Assembly: GCA_963573305.1 (NCBI GenBank)
Contig: OY754337.1
Location: forward strand, 74,785,094-74,849,093
Origin: Pyrrhosoma nymphula
Lineage: Eukaryota > Arthropoda > Insecta > Odonata > Coenagrionidae
Reading direction: 5' to 3'
DNA length: 64,000 bases
Part shown: piece by piece, positions 45,036-58,000 of the stretch
Layout: each line of letters starts with the position of its first letter
Position numbering within the stretch: the first letter of the stretch is position 1
The notes under the pieces: generated by a model
What the model saw: only the letters and a program-made list of their open reading frames with translations
Databases searched by the model: none
What the model was told of the DNA's origin: nothing
Made by a program: the position numbers and the translations under genes

Positions 45036-46340
45036 TTAGCTCTTAATAATGAAAGAAACGTGTCCCGTTTAACGCAATACCACTTGAACACAGCGCTTCG
45101 TCTCGAGGGCCTGCTTTTAAAAATCCCAAACGCTCGCTAATTTGGATAAAATTCTACCGTGAAATCATACGGAAAACTTTGCGCTTGCATTAATCGTATA
45201 TAACGGGGTTCAGTCGTTTGTGCAATATTTTCTTCCACAGTTCTTGTGTGGTCTCTAATACATTCGTTTTTTAAAATGTGTGCCACCGTTCAAAACGGAA
45301 AAAATAAATCCATAAACCCCACTCTGTCTTTGATCAGTCAAAATGTACTTTGAAAAGGCAAATCCGGCTAAATATTTGGACGCTTTTCACCTCGGGTTTA
45401 AAGAAGGCACTTAAGAAACTTAACTATTCACTCGAAACTTGAATACTGCATTGATATTCTCGTTAAAGTTCTCATGAGCAATTTATCGTAGTTTCAGAAG
45501 CTCTTGAGTGTCCTTTTGATAGTGTGAAAGCCGACGGAATTGGAGTTCTTTTCGTTGGCTGATTAGGATTCCTGTTTCTGATGAAACTATAATTAAAAAT
45601 ATTATAGATGCTGTTTTATTTTATCGGAAGATTTCTTTTACAAAACAGGTGGATCTCTCTTGAACTGTGACTAATATTTACCCAATTTTTTCTGATGAGT
45701 CACATATACTGACTGAATACTTCGACCTACGTTCGGGCTCCCTTATTTAAAATAGCATTTTACAGCGCAGGTGGAGGACTCTTCTCATATAATGTGCATT
45801 ACTTCTTTACGACAAAGTTGATTTGCCGAAATTCCAGGAAGTTAGTAATTCAGAATATTTTTCATAGTTTTCCATTAAGTAATTTGCCACTCCTATGTGT
45901 TGTAATGTCTTTCCATCAATTTCATTTCTGCTCACTCAGGGCTGCTATCGAATATTTTTTGTATCATCTCATTTTAACTTTGATTTGACAGTCTCTCTAG
46001 TGTCCTAAAAAGAGACAGCATGACAAAAGTATGTCTAACGCTGAAATCATATGTATCATGCGAATATCTTAAACCTTCCACCATAGGACTGAATACCACC
46101 ATTCATTAGATTTTAATATATTTTATAAATATCAATTTAATATTAATGGTGTTTTTTTCGCAAGCAGTTCACTAGTGTAACGTAACGGACTGCGATTGTT
46201 AATGGCCATCATCTTTCATGAATTTTGTGTAAGCATCCGAATACAAGCATCTCAAATTGACAGAAATTCATGCATCTTAACTATGCATGAAACCTTGATA
46301 AATATGGTTGACTATGTCTTTTTTTCTTTTTTCCCTGATG
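45036..46340. other. Unassigned AT-rich stretch
   Basis: No gene, RNA or transposon end was recognised. Confidence 0.4.
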
Positions 46341-46348
46341 GATGTTGA

Positions 46349-46446
46349 ATTCCATCTCAATGCTTGAGACGTTTGAGATGTGGGTTTGGAGAAGGATGGA
46401 GAGGGTGAGCTGGGTGGCGAGGAATATGAGCTCGGTCTTTGTTTAA
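46349..46446 (+). pseudogene. Short LINE polyprotein scrap
   Basis: From 46360 the plus strand reads MLETFEMWVWRRMERVSWVA followed by RNM and a stop at 46446. This equals the EMWxxRRMxxxxW block seen at 26232 and is the segment LEAFEMWVWRRMERISW of insect LINEs. Only ~30 codons remain. Confidence 0.65.
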
Positions 46447-46449
46447 TAC

Positions 46450-48080
46450 AGGTACTACTTAAATGACGTTATCTTAGGTTTTCCACAACCCGTGTGGTCA
46501 CCTGATGCCGCTGTTCTACCCGTCCATTTATTACCGCGTTTTTTTCCGAGTTTGGACCACACAAATCGTGTAAGAATAAATAGTAAACACGTTAAGCAGA
46601 TGTAGGTGTTCATGTGTGAGCCTGTTTGCTCGTGCGGATACAAATACATTTATTAGACGCTGTTTTCACGAGAGCACGTACTTGCGCGTGATCGAAATGT
46701 CAAGTTGTTCCTTCTTCGGGGTGGGTTTGCCGGATCGCACCCGCTGCACGCGTTCCAAATGCGGTATTCTTATATTTATTGCTTTCTTTCAGTTCTAGTT
46801 CCTCCCCGTCTCTTTATTTGAAATTTAAAATCGAAGAATTATTCTCTTATCAAAGGCCACCTACAGGAGGAATTTATCGGCTTGTTTAGCTTCCTGTGCA
46901 CACTCACAGATGGCGGAATATCTCAAGATGTCTAAAGCTCTATATTGTAAAAGTATGGACGACGTTTGTCCTCGACCGATGCCGACAACTTAAGCAATTG
47001 GGGAAGATATCTCTGGGTGTGGTTCTTTCCCCGATTCTTTTAGGGGATGGCAGGCGATGCTCCACTTCATTGGCACCTCATCGGTGGAATATTTTTTGTG
47101 GTGAAGTCAGAGGCTCTTTCCTCGATGTATCTGGGATCACGGTCCTTATTATATAGAAAATTATATGGCCTTTTTCTGAAAATTATATGGCCCTTTGGGG
47201 AAGATATGTGGCTTTAAAGCATTGTAGCATTATATAAAACATCACAATTGATAGCATCACATGGCTCATACTAGCTTAAATTCATGGCGATTAACTTATT
47301 TCCCATAGAAACAGGTTTACTCACTATATTCCCCATGTACAAGATACGTTGCTTGGTTGCGTTGCCCGTAAATTTCCAATCTGGAGCTTAAGAGTTGTCT
47401 TCCGATTATTTAGTGGTGGCACTAAAAGAGCACAACAGTTTCATTTCAACTTTTCCCAGCCGAAACAGTTACAAAACGAAACGGTTCTGTGAAACACTCT
47501 GCTTCGGACAACTACTAGAGGCACGCCAAACAACAGGTGATCCTTCGGCGCTGTTAGGACATGGCTAGTACTTCTGTATTCAATGTAATAAGAAATATTC
47601 CACTAAAATAAAGTAAAACTTCATTTGGATTTATGAAAGATAGGTTCTATCTTTCATATAGGATATGGTTTAAGAAAGATAGGAAACATTCCTGATTCTA
47701 TCTGCAACGATGGGTGGGCATTTGTTGGCTGAATAAACGAGCAACCGCCTGCAATAGATTCAAACCCTACAAATTGTAGCTTTCATGTGCAGTGCGACTG
47801 GAACGATATAGAAGACGAAAATATCAGCTTCAGCTTCATCATTTGCCGCTGCACAGCACAGAGCGCAACGTCGTGGCTGCGGCGCGATCACGAAGGTGAC
47901 CTTTTGTTTGCCACAGTTATTGGAAACTGTTGTTTGATCGAAACAGCTGCGGCTACAACCGTATCCCTCCTTCTTCCTCTTCCGTACCTATTTCCCATGT
48001 CTCTTGGGATCGGCCCTCCTGGTCCTTCTTCGCCACTCTATGTGTTTCTGCGTCATTTCAGGTTTTATTTCCGTTGTATT
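46450..48080. other. Unassigned stretch
   Basis: No recognised gene. GAAAGATAGGTTCTATCTTTC at 47634-47654 is a 9 bp hairpin. Frames at 47787-48110 (107 codons) and overlapping ones resemble nothing known. ATTATATGGCC is repeated near 47160 and 47182. Confidence 0.38.
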
Positions 48081-48084
48081 CATA

Positions 48085-48830
48085 TATTTAGTAAGGTTTA
48101 TTGGTCATGATCCAGGTCGTCAGTGGGCGTTTTGGTTTTTCTATGTTTATAACCTTTCTTTTCATATGTTCCTCGTTACGCCTCATGACATGACCGTACC
48201 AATGCAGATGATTTTCTCTAAGTTTGTCAGTTAAGTTAACTACCTTGAATGTTTCTCGTATATGCTCGTTTCTAACTTTTCCTTTAAGGGTTACACCCCC
48301 GGACCATCGTAAAACCTTCATTTCTATAACATGGGGTTGTTGTTCATCTACCACCGCATAGACCCATAAAGTAGAGCTGGTCTTATTTCTCTCTTATATA
48401 CATTTCCCTTGGCTTCTATTGGAATCTTGGCATCACATAGAATTCTGGGAAGTGATATCCACTTCTGCCATCCAGTTGCTATTCGGTTTGCGATGTCTTT
48501 TTCAATACTGTGGCTGTTATAAAGGCTACCAGGTACTTGAAATGGTCTACTTTTCTTGAGGATGAGTCGCCTGTTCGTGGTTGCTGATTCGTGGTGTAAG
48601 ATTTTCCTGATAAATTACATTGCATGTATTGTTTTCCTCCTGCTCACTCTCAGCCCTCTACTTTCTGAGGCTGTGCACCAAGCCGTTAGATCGATCTGAA
48701 CATCTTGTAGGGTTTCCGCTATGAGAACTATATCTTCAGCGTATAAGAGTGACCAAGGAGTTGGCTCTTGAAGATTTTCGGTAACATAGTTCATAACTAT
48801 GTTGAATAATTACGGGCTAAAACCGTTTCC
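48085..48830 (-). pseudogene. LINE reverse transcriptase, C-terminal half remnant
   Basis: Minus strand, in order: LFNIVMNYVTENLQEP and PWSLLYAEDIVLIAET (YAED at ~48744-48733 in place of the catalytic YADD), LQDVQIDLTAWC and SRGLRVSRRKT, then the frame 48354-48088 with HVIEMKVLRWSGGVTLKGKV, RNEHIRETFKVVNLTDKLRE and HWYGHVMRRNEEHMKRKV. This is the RT palm and post-palm region of the insect LINE type RNEYIRGSLKV...KLRENRLRWYGHVMRR. Stops interrupt it. A pyrimidine-rich tract (48895-48970) lies on its upstream side. Confidence 0.85.
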
Positions 48831-48894
48831 CTCCGACAACACTTTATCACACTACTTCCGATGATCGCGCTGACCGTGGGGTGAGGAAGCACAT

Positions 48895-48972
48895 TGCTCT
48901 TTAACTCCCCATCTCCCCCCCGATCAATATCCTTCCCCTCCCTCCCCTACCCTCCCCTCTCCCCGCCCATGG
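48895..48972. repeat. Pyrimidine-rich low-complexity tract
   Basis: Almost uninterrupted C/T run (CCCTCCC and CCCCTCTCCCC units). No coding meaning. Confidence 0.7.
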
Positions 48973-51030
48973 ACGGCTATCTTCGAAGAACTAAGCGAAT
49001 GAAAAAGAGTGGAAAGATATGCAATCGGGTGAAGAGATGCCGAGGCTTTTGAGGATTTTTCTTGTTCTCGTTTTTCTTGCGTCGGAAGTTTTTTTTTCTT
49101 TTAAGTCCAAACCAACAGATGAGACAAGGAAAGTTCTCTCTTTCCTGTACTTTTTCTTTGAAAACATTTGGAATTTTCTTGAATCCAAAAGGAAGAGGAA
49201 TCATGAATCCCCTATCTTTAAGTTTATTCTTTCCTCCAGGCTTTAGTGTGCTTTATTTTAAAATAAGAACTTTATGACTAATAAGACTCCTTTTTCTCTG
49301 CTTAAATACGTGATGGAATCATAGCTTCCAAACACTCTTAATAAATCGAAATTTTTTCTGAATATATTAAATATCGATTATCGTACTTTTAAATATTCAT
49401 CCATATCATAGTGTCAATTCGTTCTAAATAAAATGTTTTGAATGTACGGCTAGTCTTAGTCCCTGCCGTTATTTCAGACTATATATTTTATCAGCAAAGG
49501 ACAACAGAAGGAGTGGATAAAGCATATGAAAATAACTTTGTTATATGATACATATGATGATTGTAATTGTCTCTTTATTGAATTTTTCGGAAATTTTACA
49601 ATGACTTCATGTCAGTGCTTCTTCCCTTCCTTACTCCCGGATTCAGATCTCTCTTGGTCATTCTCACGATTCCTCTAGTTTCCGCCTTATTTAGAAACTT
49701 TGAATGTTACAGGCTTTTCCCATCGTGCACATTAACAATGGAATAGCGACTTGCTCATCTTTGACCCACATCGTAATGTTTTCTTACCTTTCTCCTTTCA
49801 ATTTACTCCAGGAGAGGCAGACTTTCAAGATGAAAATAATAATAAAAGCATTTTATTTCACTCAAATAAATACATATACTTACTATTTGAAGGGTAAAAT
49901 TAGGCACCCAAGAAGAAATGAGTTCTTATTTTGGGGTTACCATTACTTGCATACATGGGTTGTGTGGCAGTTTATATTAATAAGAATAATAACAAAATTT
50001 TCTGGGTTTCTTACAGCAACAATTGTGTTATTATATCGCAGAAATATATATTACTTGATTTGAGAATAACATATAAGTAAATACATATCTATCAAATACA
50101 CAAAGTAAACATTGGAAAAATTACAACGATATTCATATATTCCAATATTTGTCCATTAAATCAAACAGTAGTTTTGAGGAGATTTTCAAAATCCCTATTT
50201 AAGAGCAACCAAGCTTTCAATTTTCTTAAAAAAGTGACTTCATGCCCAATAGATGATATATCTTTTAATATTTTACGGTAAATTGAAGGAGCGATGTTGT
50301 CATAGAAATGCTTTAAAAGCTTCAATATTAGGTTTAGGAATAATGTTACAGTGGTTATTTCTGAATTTATTTCCATATGGAGAGATAATACAGCATTGCA
50401 AGATTACATAAAATATTTAATATACTGAGCTAGGTTTCAACTCTTCAGTTATTTTCAAAGTGACCTGAGGTTCATAGCGAGCCACTTTTATACAAATATT
50501 TTAAGAACGAGATGACTTTAATGGTTGAGAGAAGAGTAAGAAGGAACTGAAGGAAAAAAATCCAGTTAAGATCCGTTGGTCTGAGAGAGTTATTTAACCA
50601 TAAATGAGTAGATATAGGTGCCTGAAGTCTCCGTCAGGGAACTTTTAAAATGACAGTGCCTTTTTCCCACAACTTGCGATGTTGTTTTACCTCTCTTTCT
50701 CTTTGATATGGCATCCAATGTAAATGTGTGTATTAGCGTTCCAGAGCATCTATTATATGAGCTAATCACTCATATTTGTAAAACAAAATTCATTGCAAAT
50801 GTTCTATGTGAAGCCCAATGAAAAAGAAGACGCAGTTTTAGCAATGTCTTATAATTACTGGGGAAAATACGTCGTGGAGACTCAATTAGATATTTATGTC
50901 GTATTATTCTCTTGATATCTACATCATAACACAAATATTTCACACTGTTTATCAACAAATCATTTAATTATAATACATTTTAAAATATTCAAATGAAACT
51001 GCGTACATTTTTTCATGTACCGTTTATAGC
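48973..51030. other. Unassigned AT-rich stretch
   Basis: No recognised gene. A 119-codon frame (49704-50063) and a 71-codon frame (50161-50376) are AT-rich and unknown. On the minus strand at 50447-50433 CTGAAGAGTTGAAAC is a stemless version of the CTGAAGA...GAAAC cassette. Confidence 0.4.
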
Positions 51031-51099
51031 ATTGAAAATGATTGCTTAGTGATGAACTCTTCTCTGTTTTGGGGATAAATATTTTTGCAGTTCTAATCT

Positions 51100-53221
51100 A
51101 TGAATTAATTCGTGAAGAGAAAACTTTGTACCCCTTTTTAAGCATATTGCGCGCACGGAGGAGTGTGAGATTCGTCATAGATAACATTTATATGGAGAAG
51201 GAGTGCAGAATGCTAAAGTCTATGTATACTATGTGTTTTAAATACATTAAATAAAATAAAACATTTATTATACGTGAAGGTTTCTCGGGTTTCACACCAG
51301 GTAAGGTTGATTAAAGTTTCGAAGGTTGACTCACCCGAGAAACCAATTAGTATTAAAGATAAAACCTTTTACCCCTTTTTAAGCATATTGCACGGACCGA
51401 GGAGTAAGATATTTCGTTGAAGCTTGCCATGCTCGCGGCATTACTTCAAATGATAGTAAATGGCGCGAATGTTTAAATGAAGCAAAAGAATTACATCCAC
51501 CAAAGCATGTATTGGGGTTATGGAAAGAATTGAAAGTATATCACAATGAAGACTTTTGAGAGATTACAACGATGAAGTATTCGTTAATATAGTTTATTAG
51601 TTATTATAGTTTAATAATTAATTTAGCTCTATTAGAAATTGAAAATATTTTGAATGTTCATAATTTGTCATGTCAAGAACCTGGTTTACCAGTTTCCACA
51701 TATTCGCAGAGAACAGAAAAAACAAATACTCTTGATACAATAGAAAACGAGTTTTTGGGTCGTAAGTATTATGAAACTGAATATATTGAACAGCGTAATC
51801 TAATTAAACGTGTGATTCGTGAAGTTTTACATCATGATACTGGATTTAAAGTTTTTTGTTTAACCGTTATTGCAGGTTTGGGGAAAAAATCACACAAACA
51901 GCAGTCAGTCACAAGTTAAATTCGCTTAATCTTCGTTGCATTTCAACAGCGTTCATTGGCATAGATTAAACTCTATCACTTGGAGGTAGAACTTTACTTA
52001 ATGTTTTTAAATTTCTTATACCCATTTTGGAAAATTTGGTAGTGCATATTACTGCAAATAGTAGCTGCGGCCGTTGCATAAATTCATCATCATTGATAAT
52101 TATTGATGAAATTTTTATGTGCCCACTGCAAGTGTTGAAAATCATAGATAGATTATTGCAGGATCTATACAATGAAAATGATAAATATAAACCATTTGGA
52201 GGGAAAACGATGCTTCTGTGCAGTGATTTTTGGCAAATATTACCAGTTGCCCCACATGAATCACTTGCAAATTTAATTGCAAATTGCATCACGAGTTGGC
52301 ATAAATTTGCTTATTTTCATAAAATAGCGTTTACTCTAAATGTGAGAGCCTCACCAAGTGAAATAATTTTTGTCGAATTATTGAAAAAAATTGGTATTGA
52401 TCAACCTCTAAATAACCTCAGTTTGCCCCACATTTCCCTCCCCACAATTCCCTCCGTTTGGTGAAAATATTATTAAAATGCCTCAGCAATTAATAGGAGA
52501 TGAAAATAATATTTTTAAGAGGTGCATGGAAATATTTCCGAAAACATACTCTCAGATAATATATTGAATTCAGTTATCTTAGCACCAAAAAATTATGATT
52601 ATACATTTATTAATACTGATATACTCAATCGAATACCAGGTGAACGCAAAACATATCATAGCTATGATAAAATAATTTGTGATAATGACAATGTAATCAA
52701 TATCCAGTAGAGTTTTTGAATTCTTTTTACAATTAGTGGTTTACCACAACATAAGTTATTATTGAAAGTTAATTGAATCGTTTTACTCATTAGAAACTTA
52801 AATACAAAGGAAGCATTAGTCAATGGTACAAGAATGCGTATCAAGTGTATGCATCGTAATGCTATTGATAGCGAAGTTTTAACTGGAATCGTACGCAATA
52901 AGAAAATTTTGATTCGTTGTTTAATTTTAACATATTCCGATACTATTTTACCAATTTAACTTTCTAAGAACTCAATTTCCAATTACACTCGCATTTGCGA
53001 TGACAATAAATAAGTCTCAGGGACGAAAATTCAACAAAATTGGAATTTTTTTGACGCAGCCAGTTTTTACACATGGTCAGTTGTACGTCGTAGCAAGTAG
53101 AGTGCGATCATTCCATGGTTTGAGATTTTATATTTCCGAATATAATGGCCAAGGGCATTTAGTAAATGATGAAAAAGTTTTTACAAAAAACATCGTTTAC
53201 GCAGAAGTTCTGAATCATTAA
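51100..53221 (+). pseudogene. Helitron Rep/helicase, PIF1-like helicase remnant
   Basis: Fragments in several frames give the order of a Helitron helicase. The pre-helicase segment has FVEACHARGITSNDSKWREC and LGLWKELK (51410-51540). A region ahead of motif I reads RNLIKRVIREVLHHDTG and a decayed Walker A, VIAGLGKK (51650-51919). SLGGRTLLNVFKF follows. Walker B and the next motif are SLIIIDEIFMC and FGGKTMLLCSDFWQILPV (52027-52464). Then come LAPKNYDYTFINTDILNRIP (52522-52710), NTKEALVNGTRMRIKCMH in a broken frame, and motifs V/VI, MTINKSQGRKFNKIGIFL and GQLYVVASRVRS (53000-53221). Rolling-circle Rep HUH domain is not seen, so it is 5' truncated. Frameshifts and stops inactivate it. Confidence 0.88.
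51125..51400. repeat. ~45 bp direct repeat flanking a hairpin-bounded insert
   Basis: TACCCCTTTTTAAGCATATT with flanks occurs at about 51129-51171 and 51370-51412 (both within helicase-coding sequence). Between them is a 12 bp perfect inverted pair GGTTTCTCGGGT (51279-51290) and ACCCGAGAAACC (51333-51344). The arrangement suggests a local duplication or an insertion event in the Helitron. Confidence 0.5.
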
Positions 53222-53224
53222 ATT

Positions 53225-54125
53225 CAGTTCATACTATTTTAAGTTCAATAGACAACATTTATTCTTTTAACCGCGCGGTTTTTTTTATTCAATGAAAAAT
53301 GTATGAAATAATACGAGGCACGTATTGTATAAATACTTCTATGAATGGCAAGTCTCATTCTTATTAGCGTTTATTTGATTCAATAATAACATGAAATAAT
53401 AAAAACTGTCAATACCTTGTACCAAAAAATAAATACAAATACAAGCGGCATTTGTGTTTTTTTTTTAACTGTTACTAACATTAAATTTTATAAATTTCAT
53501 AGGTATTGAAGGGAATTAAGGCAAAAAATATACGCTAATGACGTATTTTTACACGCTTACAGCTGACATAATAGAACAAAATTCAAAAAAATTATAAGCA
53601 ATGATTAGAGAGGTATACTCTTTGACAAAAGAATCTCAATAACGTTCAAACTTAATAATTTGATGAGTTACGGACGATTTTCGACCACTGGGTGACCACT
53701 AGTGCTTATAAATTAGTCATCTGCATTTTACTATCAAAATAAAAAATTTGTGGTGCATCCTTCCAACTTTAGAGGAATGTTTGTACTGCGATTTGAGAAA
53801 ACCGGAGCTCAAGAACTAGGTAGTTCTATAGACTGTTTTATTACCTAGTTTATTACTATTACTATAATAATTACCTAGTCTATAGATAAACTGTGGTAAT
53901 AAGTGGTATATTAAGGATACCATATTGAAAATCGCCGGGAGTCTAGATATAGCTGTTGTGTTGGGTGGGGACTTCGTTGTATTAAACAGTCGCTTTGAGG
54001 TCAAATCAGCACGGATTAGCGTGCTCCTATCTTTGAGACATTTTTCTGAACATCGGTATAGGTGCGCATGAACCGATTGAAAGGGAATACGTTTAAAAAT
54101 TCACTAGTCAAGAAATAAGGGGCAC
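53225..54125. other. Unassigned AT-rich stretch
   Basis: No gene. AACCGCGCGGTT at 53269-53280 is a 12 bp palindrome just after the Helitron frame, but no CTRR-type Helitron end follows. ATTACCTAGT occurs twice near 53841 and 53870. Confidence 0.4.
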
Positions 54126-54132
54126 CATAATA

Positions 54133-55012
54133 TACGTGGTCTGACATATAAATAACGAGACTTCACATTACTAAGGAATTGCTTTTTGTGTCGCATTGCT
54201 GATCCACTGAGTTGGACCTTGAACTGTGTTCTTACGTAGTGATAAGGTACAACTCTCTTGGTTGAATCAATTGCAGTAATAGAGTAGTTGAAAACAGTCG
54301 CGTTTATACGCTTCGCCGGAAACTGTGGAATACGAAAATTGATCCGCTAGGTATCATCAGGTTTCTCGAGAAACAGAAAAAGTTGGAAACAGAGACTTGC
54401 GAAATGTTGTTAGAAGCATATGGCAATGCATGTTTGTAGAGTTCACGTGTATTTGAATGGCATAAGAGATATTTAGAAGGCAGAGACTCCGCGAAAAATG
54501 ACAACAGTACAGGCCGACCACGCCTGTCATGAATCGGCGACAATGGATAACCAGTGGTGAAAATGTTATTCAATAATATTATAAAGAAGTTTTAGAAAAA
54601 TTTCCTGAAGTGTTCGGAAGTCGAACCCTGAATTGTGGAATTGGATGGTCCTGTGGGTGGTCAGGGGTCAGTTAAGCAATGTTTGGCCAGTAATAACATC
54701 ACAGTGTTCGAAAATCCTCCATATTCCAGTTTTAGCACCATGTAATTTTTTTATATTCCCCAAAATCAAGTCAGAGCTAAAAGGGACCCATTTTTCAACG
54801 CTGCAAGAGATACAGATAAAAAAAGGCGGAGCTCTTGCGAAGCCTGATGTAAAGCAATATGCAGAAATGTTTGGAGCTGAGGAAGGAACGTTTGTAAAAG
54901 TGTGTGGACTCAATTGTGTCATAATTTGAAGGTGTATACTTGTTATCATGCATATGAGGTAAATGAACAAATTTACAGTATCAGTCTCGTTATTTTTGCA
55001 TCAGACCTCGTA
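54133..55012 (+). mobile_element. Mariner (Tc1/mariner, DD34D type) element, internally deleted
   Basis: Inverted ends CGTGGTCTGA...AAATAACGAGACT (from 54135) and the complement AGTCTCGTTATTT...TCAGACCTCG (to 55010) with TA at both sides (54133-54134 and 55011-55012). Length ~876 bp against ~1.3 kb for a full mariner. Both ends and the N- and C-terminal transposase parts are present, with the centre missing. Confidence 0.87.
54355..54930 (+). pseudogene. Mariner transposase remnant
   Basis: N-terminal helix-turn-helix part: RFLEKQKKLETETCEMLLEA, YGNACL, stop, SSRVFEWHKRYLEGRDSAK and STGRPRLS (54357-54530). This matches the mariner FCVKLKKTATETFEML...FEWHKRFKEGR...GRPS. C-terminal part (another frame): LAPCNFFIFPKIKSELKGTH and FSTLQEIQIK (54735-54825), matching DLAPCDFxLFPKLKxxLKGxxF. 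The catalytic D,D segments between them are deleted or unrecognisable. Stops and frameshifts: inactive. Confidence 0.85.
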
Positions 55013-58000
55013 TATGCTTAAGCGGGATATCCTGACTGACTGATTCATTCACTCATCAACGCACAGGCAGAACTTATGATGACATGTACCTAATTGAAAT
55101 TTTGAAGATATATTCATATCAATGTTTAAGAACGAACTAATAAAGGATCTCAGCACAACTACATATTGAGGTTGTTTATACCCTATTATGTAATTGATAT
55201 TAATAGTATGCACTAAAAATTTGATATGCACTAAACATTTGCTCAATAAAATGGCTGTCATGAACTTTGCGGTAAATAGTGTAATTTATCGACTTCCAGA
55301 CATTTTTGAAACGGCTCCAAGAGCGTCCAATAGTGCTGAGGAATATGAACTAAATTGTTGTTGAACGTATGGATGTTAAATAAGCATGGAATACAGCTTT
55401 GGAATATGAAAAAGGTGTAGTGAGACATGATTTTTGCGTGGAAAATGGTTACTGGTTAATAACTTATGAATCGAAAACTAACATAGGCATTAAAACTCAC
55501 GAATGTTTCATAAATTGTCGTAGCAGTCCGGTAACTAAAAATCAGCCTCAAACTTAATAATTTTCACTCACCGCCACATAAATACTCTCAAAGAGTATCG
55601 AGAATTCAAGTCCTCTTTAATTATTTTGGCAAAAGGTGATTTTTGGAAGGCAATGAAATTTTTCTCTTTTCAGTGAGTTAAAAAAGAGAGACAAGTATGG
55701 ATTTGGCGTGCATGCCTTTTTTGGAATAAAAAGGAGTGATTACTTGAGAATTAATCCCGAGCAATTTCGAGAAAGAAGGAAATTTAGTGGAACAGATTCT
55801 AAGGTGATGGGGAAAGGATGAAGAGGACTGTAGGGAGTTCAACTGGAAAAGAACATCCGAGTGTAATATGAGAAACATGTATTAAATGTCGGGTGATTTG
55901 GATTATGACGGGGTGGAAAAAATTGAAGCATGTAGCTGATATATGTAGCTTTATAAAAAAAACTTGTTAAGAGTAGAGAAGGTTGGAGGTTTATTTATAG
56001 CAATATCAACTTGGTGATATAAAAAATGGAAGATAACCATAAAAGTAGAATGACGGCCAAATGCACTAATCCTGTAATAAAAGGCGCACCAAGATGTGTG
56101 CTTAGTACTAATGAGGTTTTGAGAAAATATGAAACTGTGATTTTAGCGTGGGTGGGCGTTATTCGATACAGTAGCTGGAGCTACTGGCCTTGTAGCGTCT
56201 GAAATGAATTCGGGTCTTCCATTATCTTTTTAAATTCGTGATTCGGTACCATGTAGGTGATATCACAACTACCTATGTCACAGAAAATAATGGTGCACCT
56301 TATTTTAAAATTGTGAAATAGTGAATGTCTTTTTCTATGTATTGTTATATATTTATTAAATAGTATATTTGAAACGGCTGGGGTTACCTGTGTTGTGACC
56401 TGGAAATCGGTAGGAGTTTCTATATATTTTAGATGTGACTGTTATTTTCCAGTTTTCTCTTGAATGCATTAGGTTGGTATTTCCTTGTGTATTCCTGTAC
56501 AGTTTTAAGAACAGCTCAGAATAGCCAAGTGAAACTATCCCTTTCGGGAGTGTGACCTTTCACTTTTCCTAACGTCAATACCTTCCTGTTTCCCTTCCTC
56601 CCCAAATCTATTGTCACCTCGCCGAAAACATTCTTGTCTCGCCTAGTCCTTTATAATGGCACGGAGAGATACGCAAAAGAAGCATTGGAGATTGGAGCAG
56701 TTGGTCAGTCATGTAGCCGAAACTGGAGTCAAGGCGCTCCAGTGCACTTGCAGACGCAGCGCCATCCATCCGTACCATATCTAAAGCTTCTCTCCTTCCC
56801 GAGCCGTGGTAATATACTTGTTGGGCTATACTGACGCACATGTTGGTTCTTGTGTACTGTTTTATTCTTGCCTTCAATGGATTTGAAATACATTAAATCA
56901 TTTTCCTCTGCTGCTGGAAGTGCTGAAAGTGCTGGACATAGTGTCTTACACGCGTGGCCTTTCATGAATCCAAATGAATGAGGACTCCGCTCTGATCTTT
57001 GACCATAGCAAAATATGCATTTTCTTGCCCTTCCCCACTACTGTCAACCCTTTACACGTCACATTCCTTACACTTTCATTCGCCTTCACCCTCTTCCATT
57101 ACGAGAGCCATTATTTCTTCACCCTCTGCCATACACATTACGGGCCGTTTCCAGGAGCTTTTTTGGCTTCGAATACATTTTTGGGGGCCAAATTAAGGAA
57201 TGATTCAGAGGTAAGTTTGCGATATGACCTTTGACTACACCCTGTGACCATCAACATTGGAACCAACTTGGATGTCCAATCCGCAAACAGGGAAATATAG
57301 ACCATACCTTTCAAATCAAACAGAGAATGCAAAAAACTAATGCTAAGAATTATTAATATATATAAACAGAACCACTAAAAATGGAATAAACACTCTGGAG
57401 AGTTTTTTGATCCCTTTCCAACAAGTGTGAATGTATTTTAGAGAGTATATAATGCTTCATTCTTAATAACTCCGTTGGATCCAAATCCTAATTTTAAGTA
57501 ATTTTATTTCAAATGAAATGCTGTATTATTTTTTTAAATGTAAATATTATGCAAGACTCTTGTTGCTAGGAGGATAACCAAACCCGTGCCACCAGATCGC
57601 GTCTACTTGAAATTAACAAGCTAATAAAAAATTGCTTAGTTTCCTCCGAGCAATTATTTCAACCTTGCTAGTTTTGTAAAAAAAATAATGAATTTCAATT
57701 TAAAATAATGTAACATTAGTTGAACTAATACACACATGAGGAGTAAATTATATTATCCTGTATACTGTCCAACTTTGACTCAGATATGGATAGGAGGGTG
57801 AATTCAAACCACTTTATATCGGACTAAGTGCAAGCTATATTTAAGGCCAACAGAATGCATCCAAGGCTTTGAAATTAAAATCTTTACCAAGCCATGTCAC
57901 TATTATGTCGATTTCTGAATAGAAAATACTTTTTCTCGGCATCTATGTCGAGTAGCCTCATGCAAGTGTAAGATCGCCTGACTATCACTCACCTTACCGA

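Noticed and set aside
53269..53280. Helitron 3' terminal hairpin
   Set aside because: A palindrome is present but no CTRR end follows at the expected distance.
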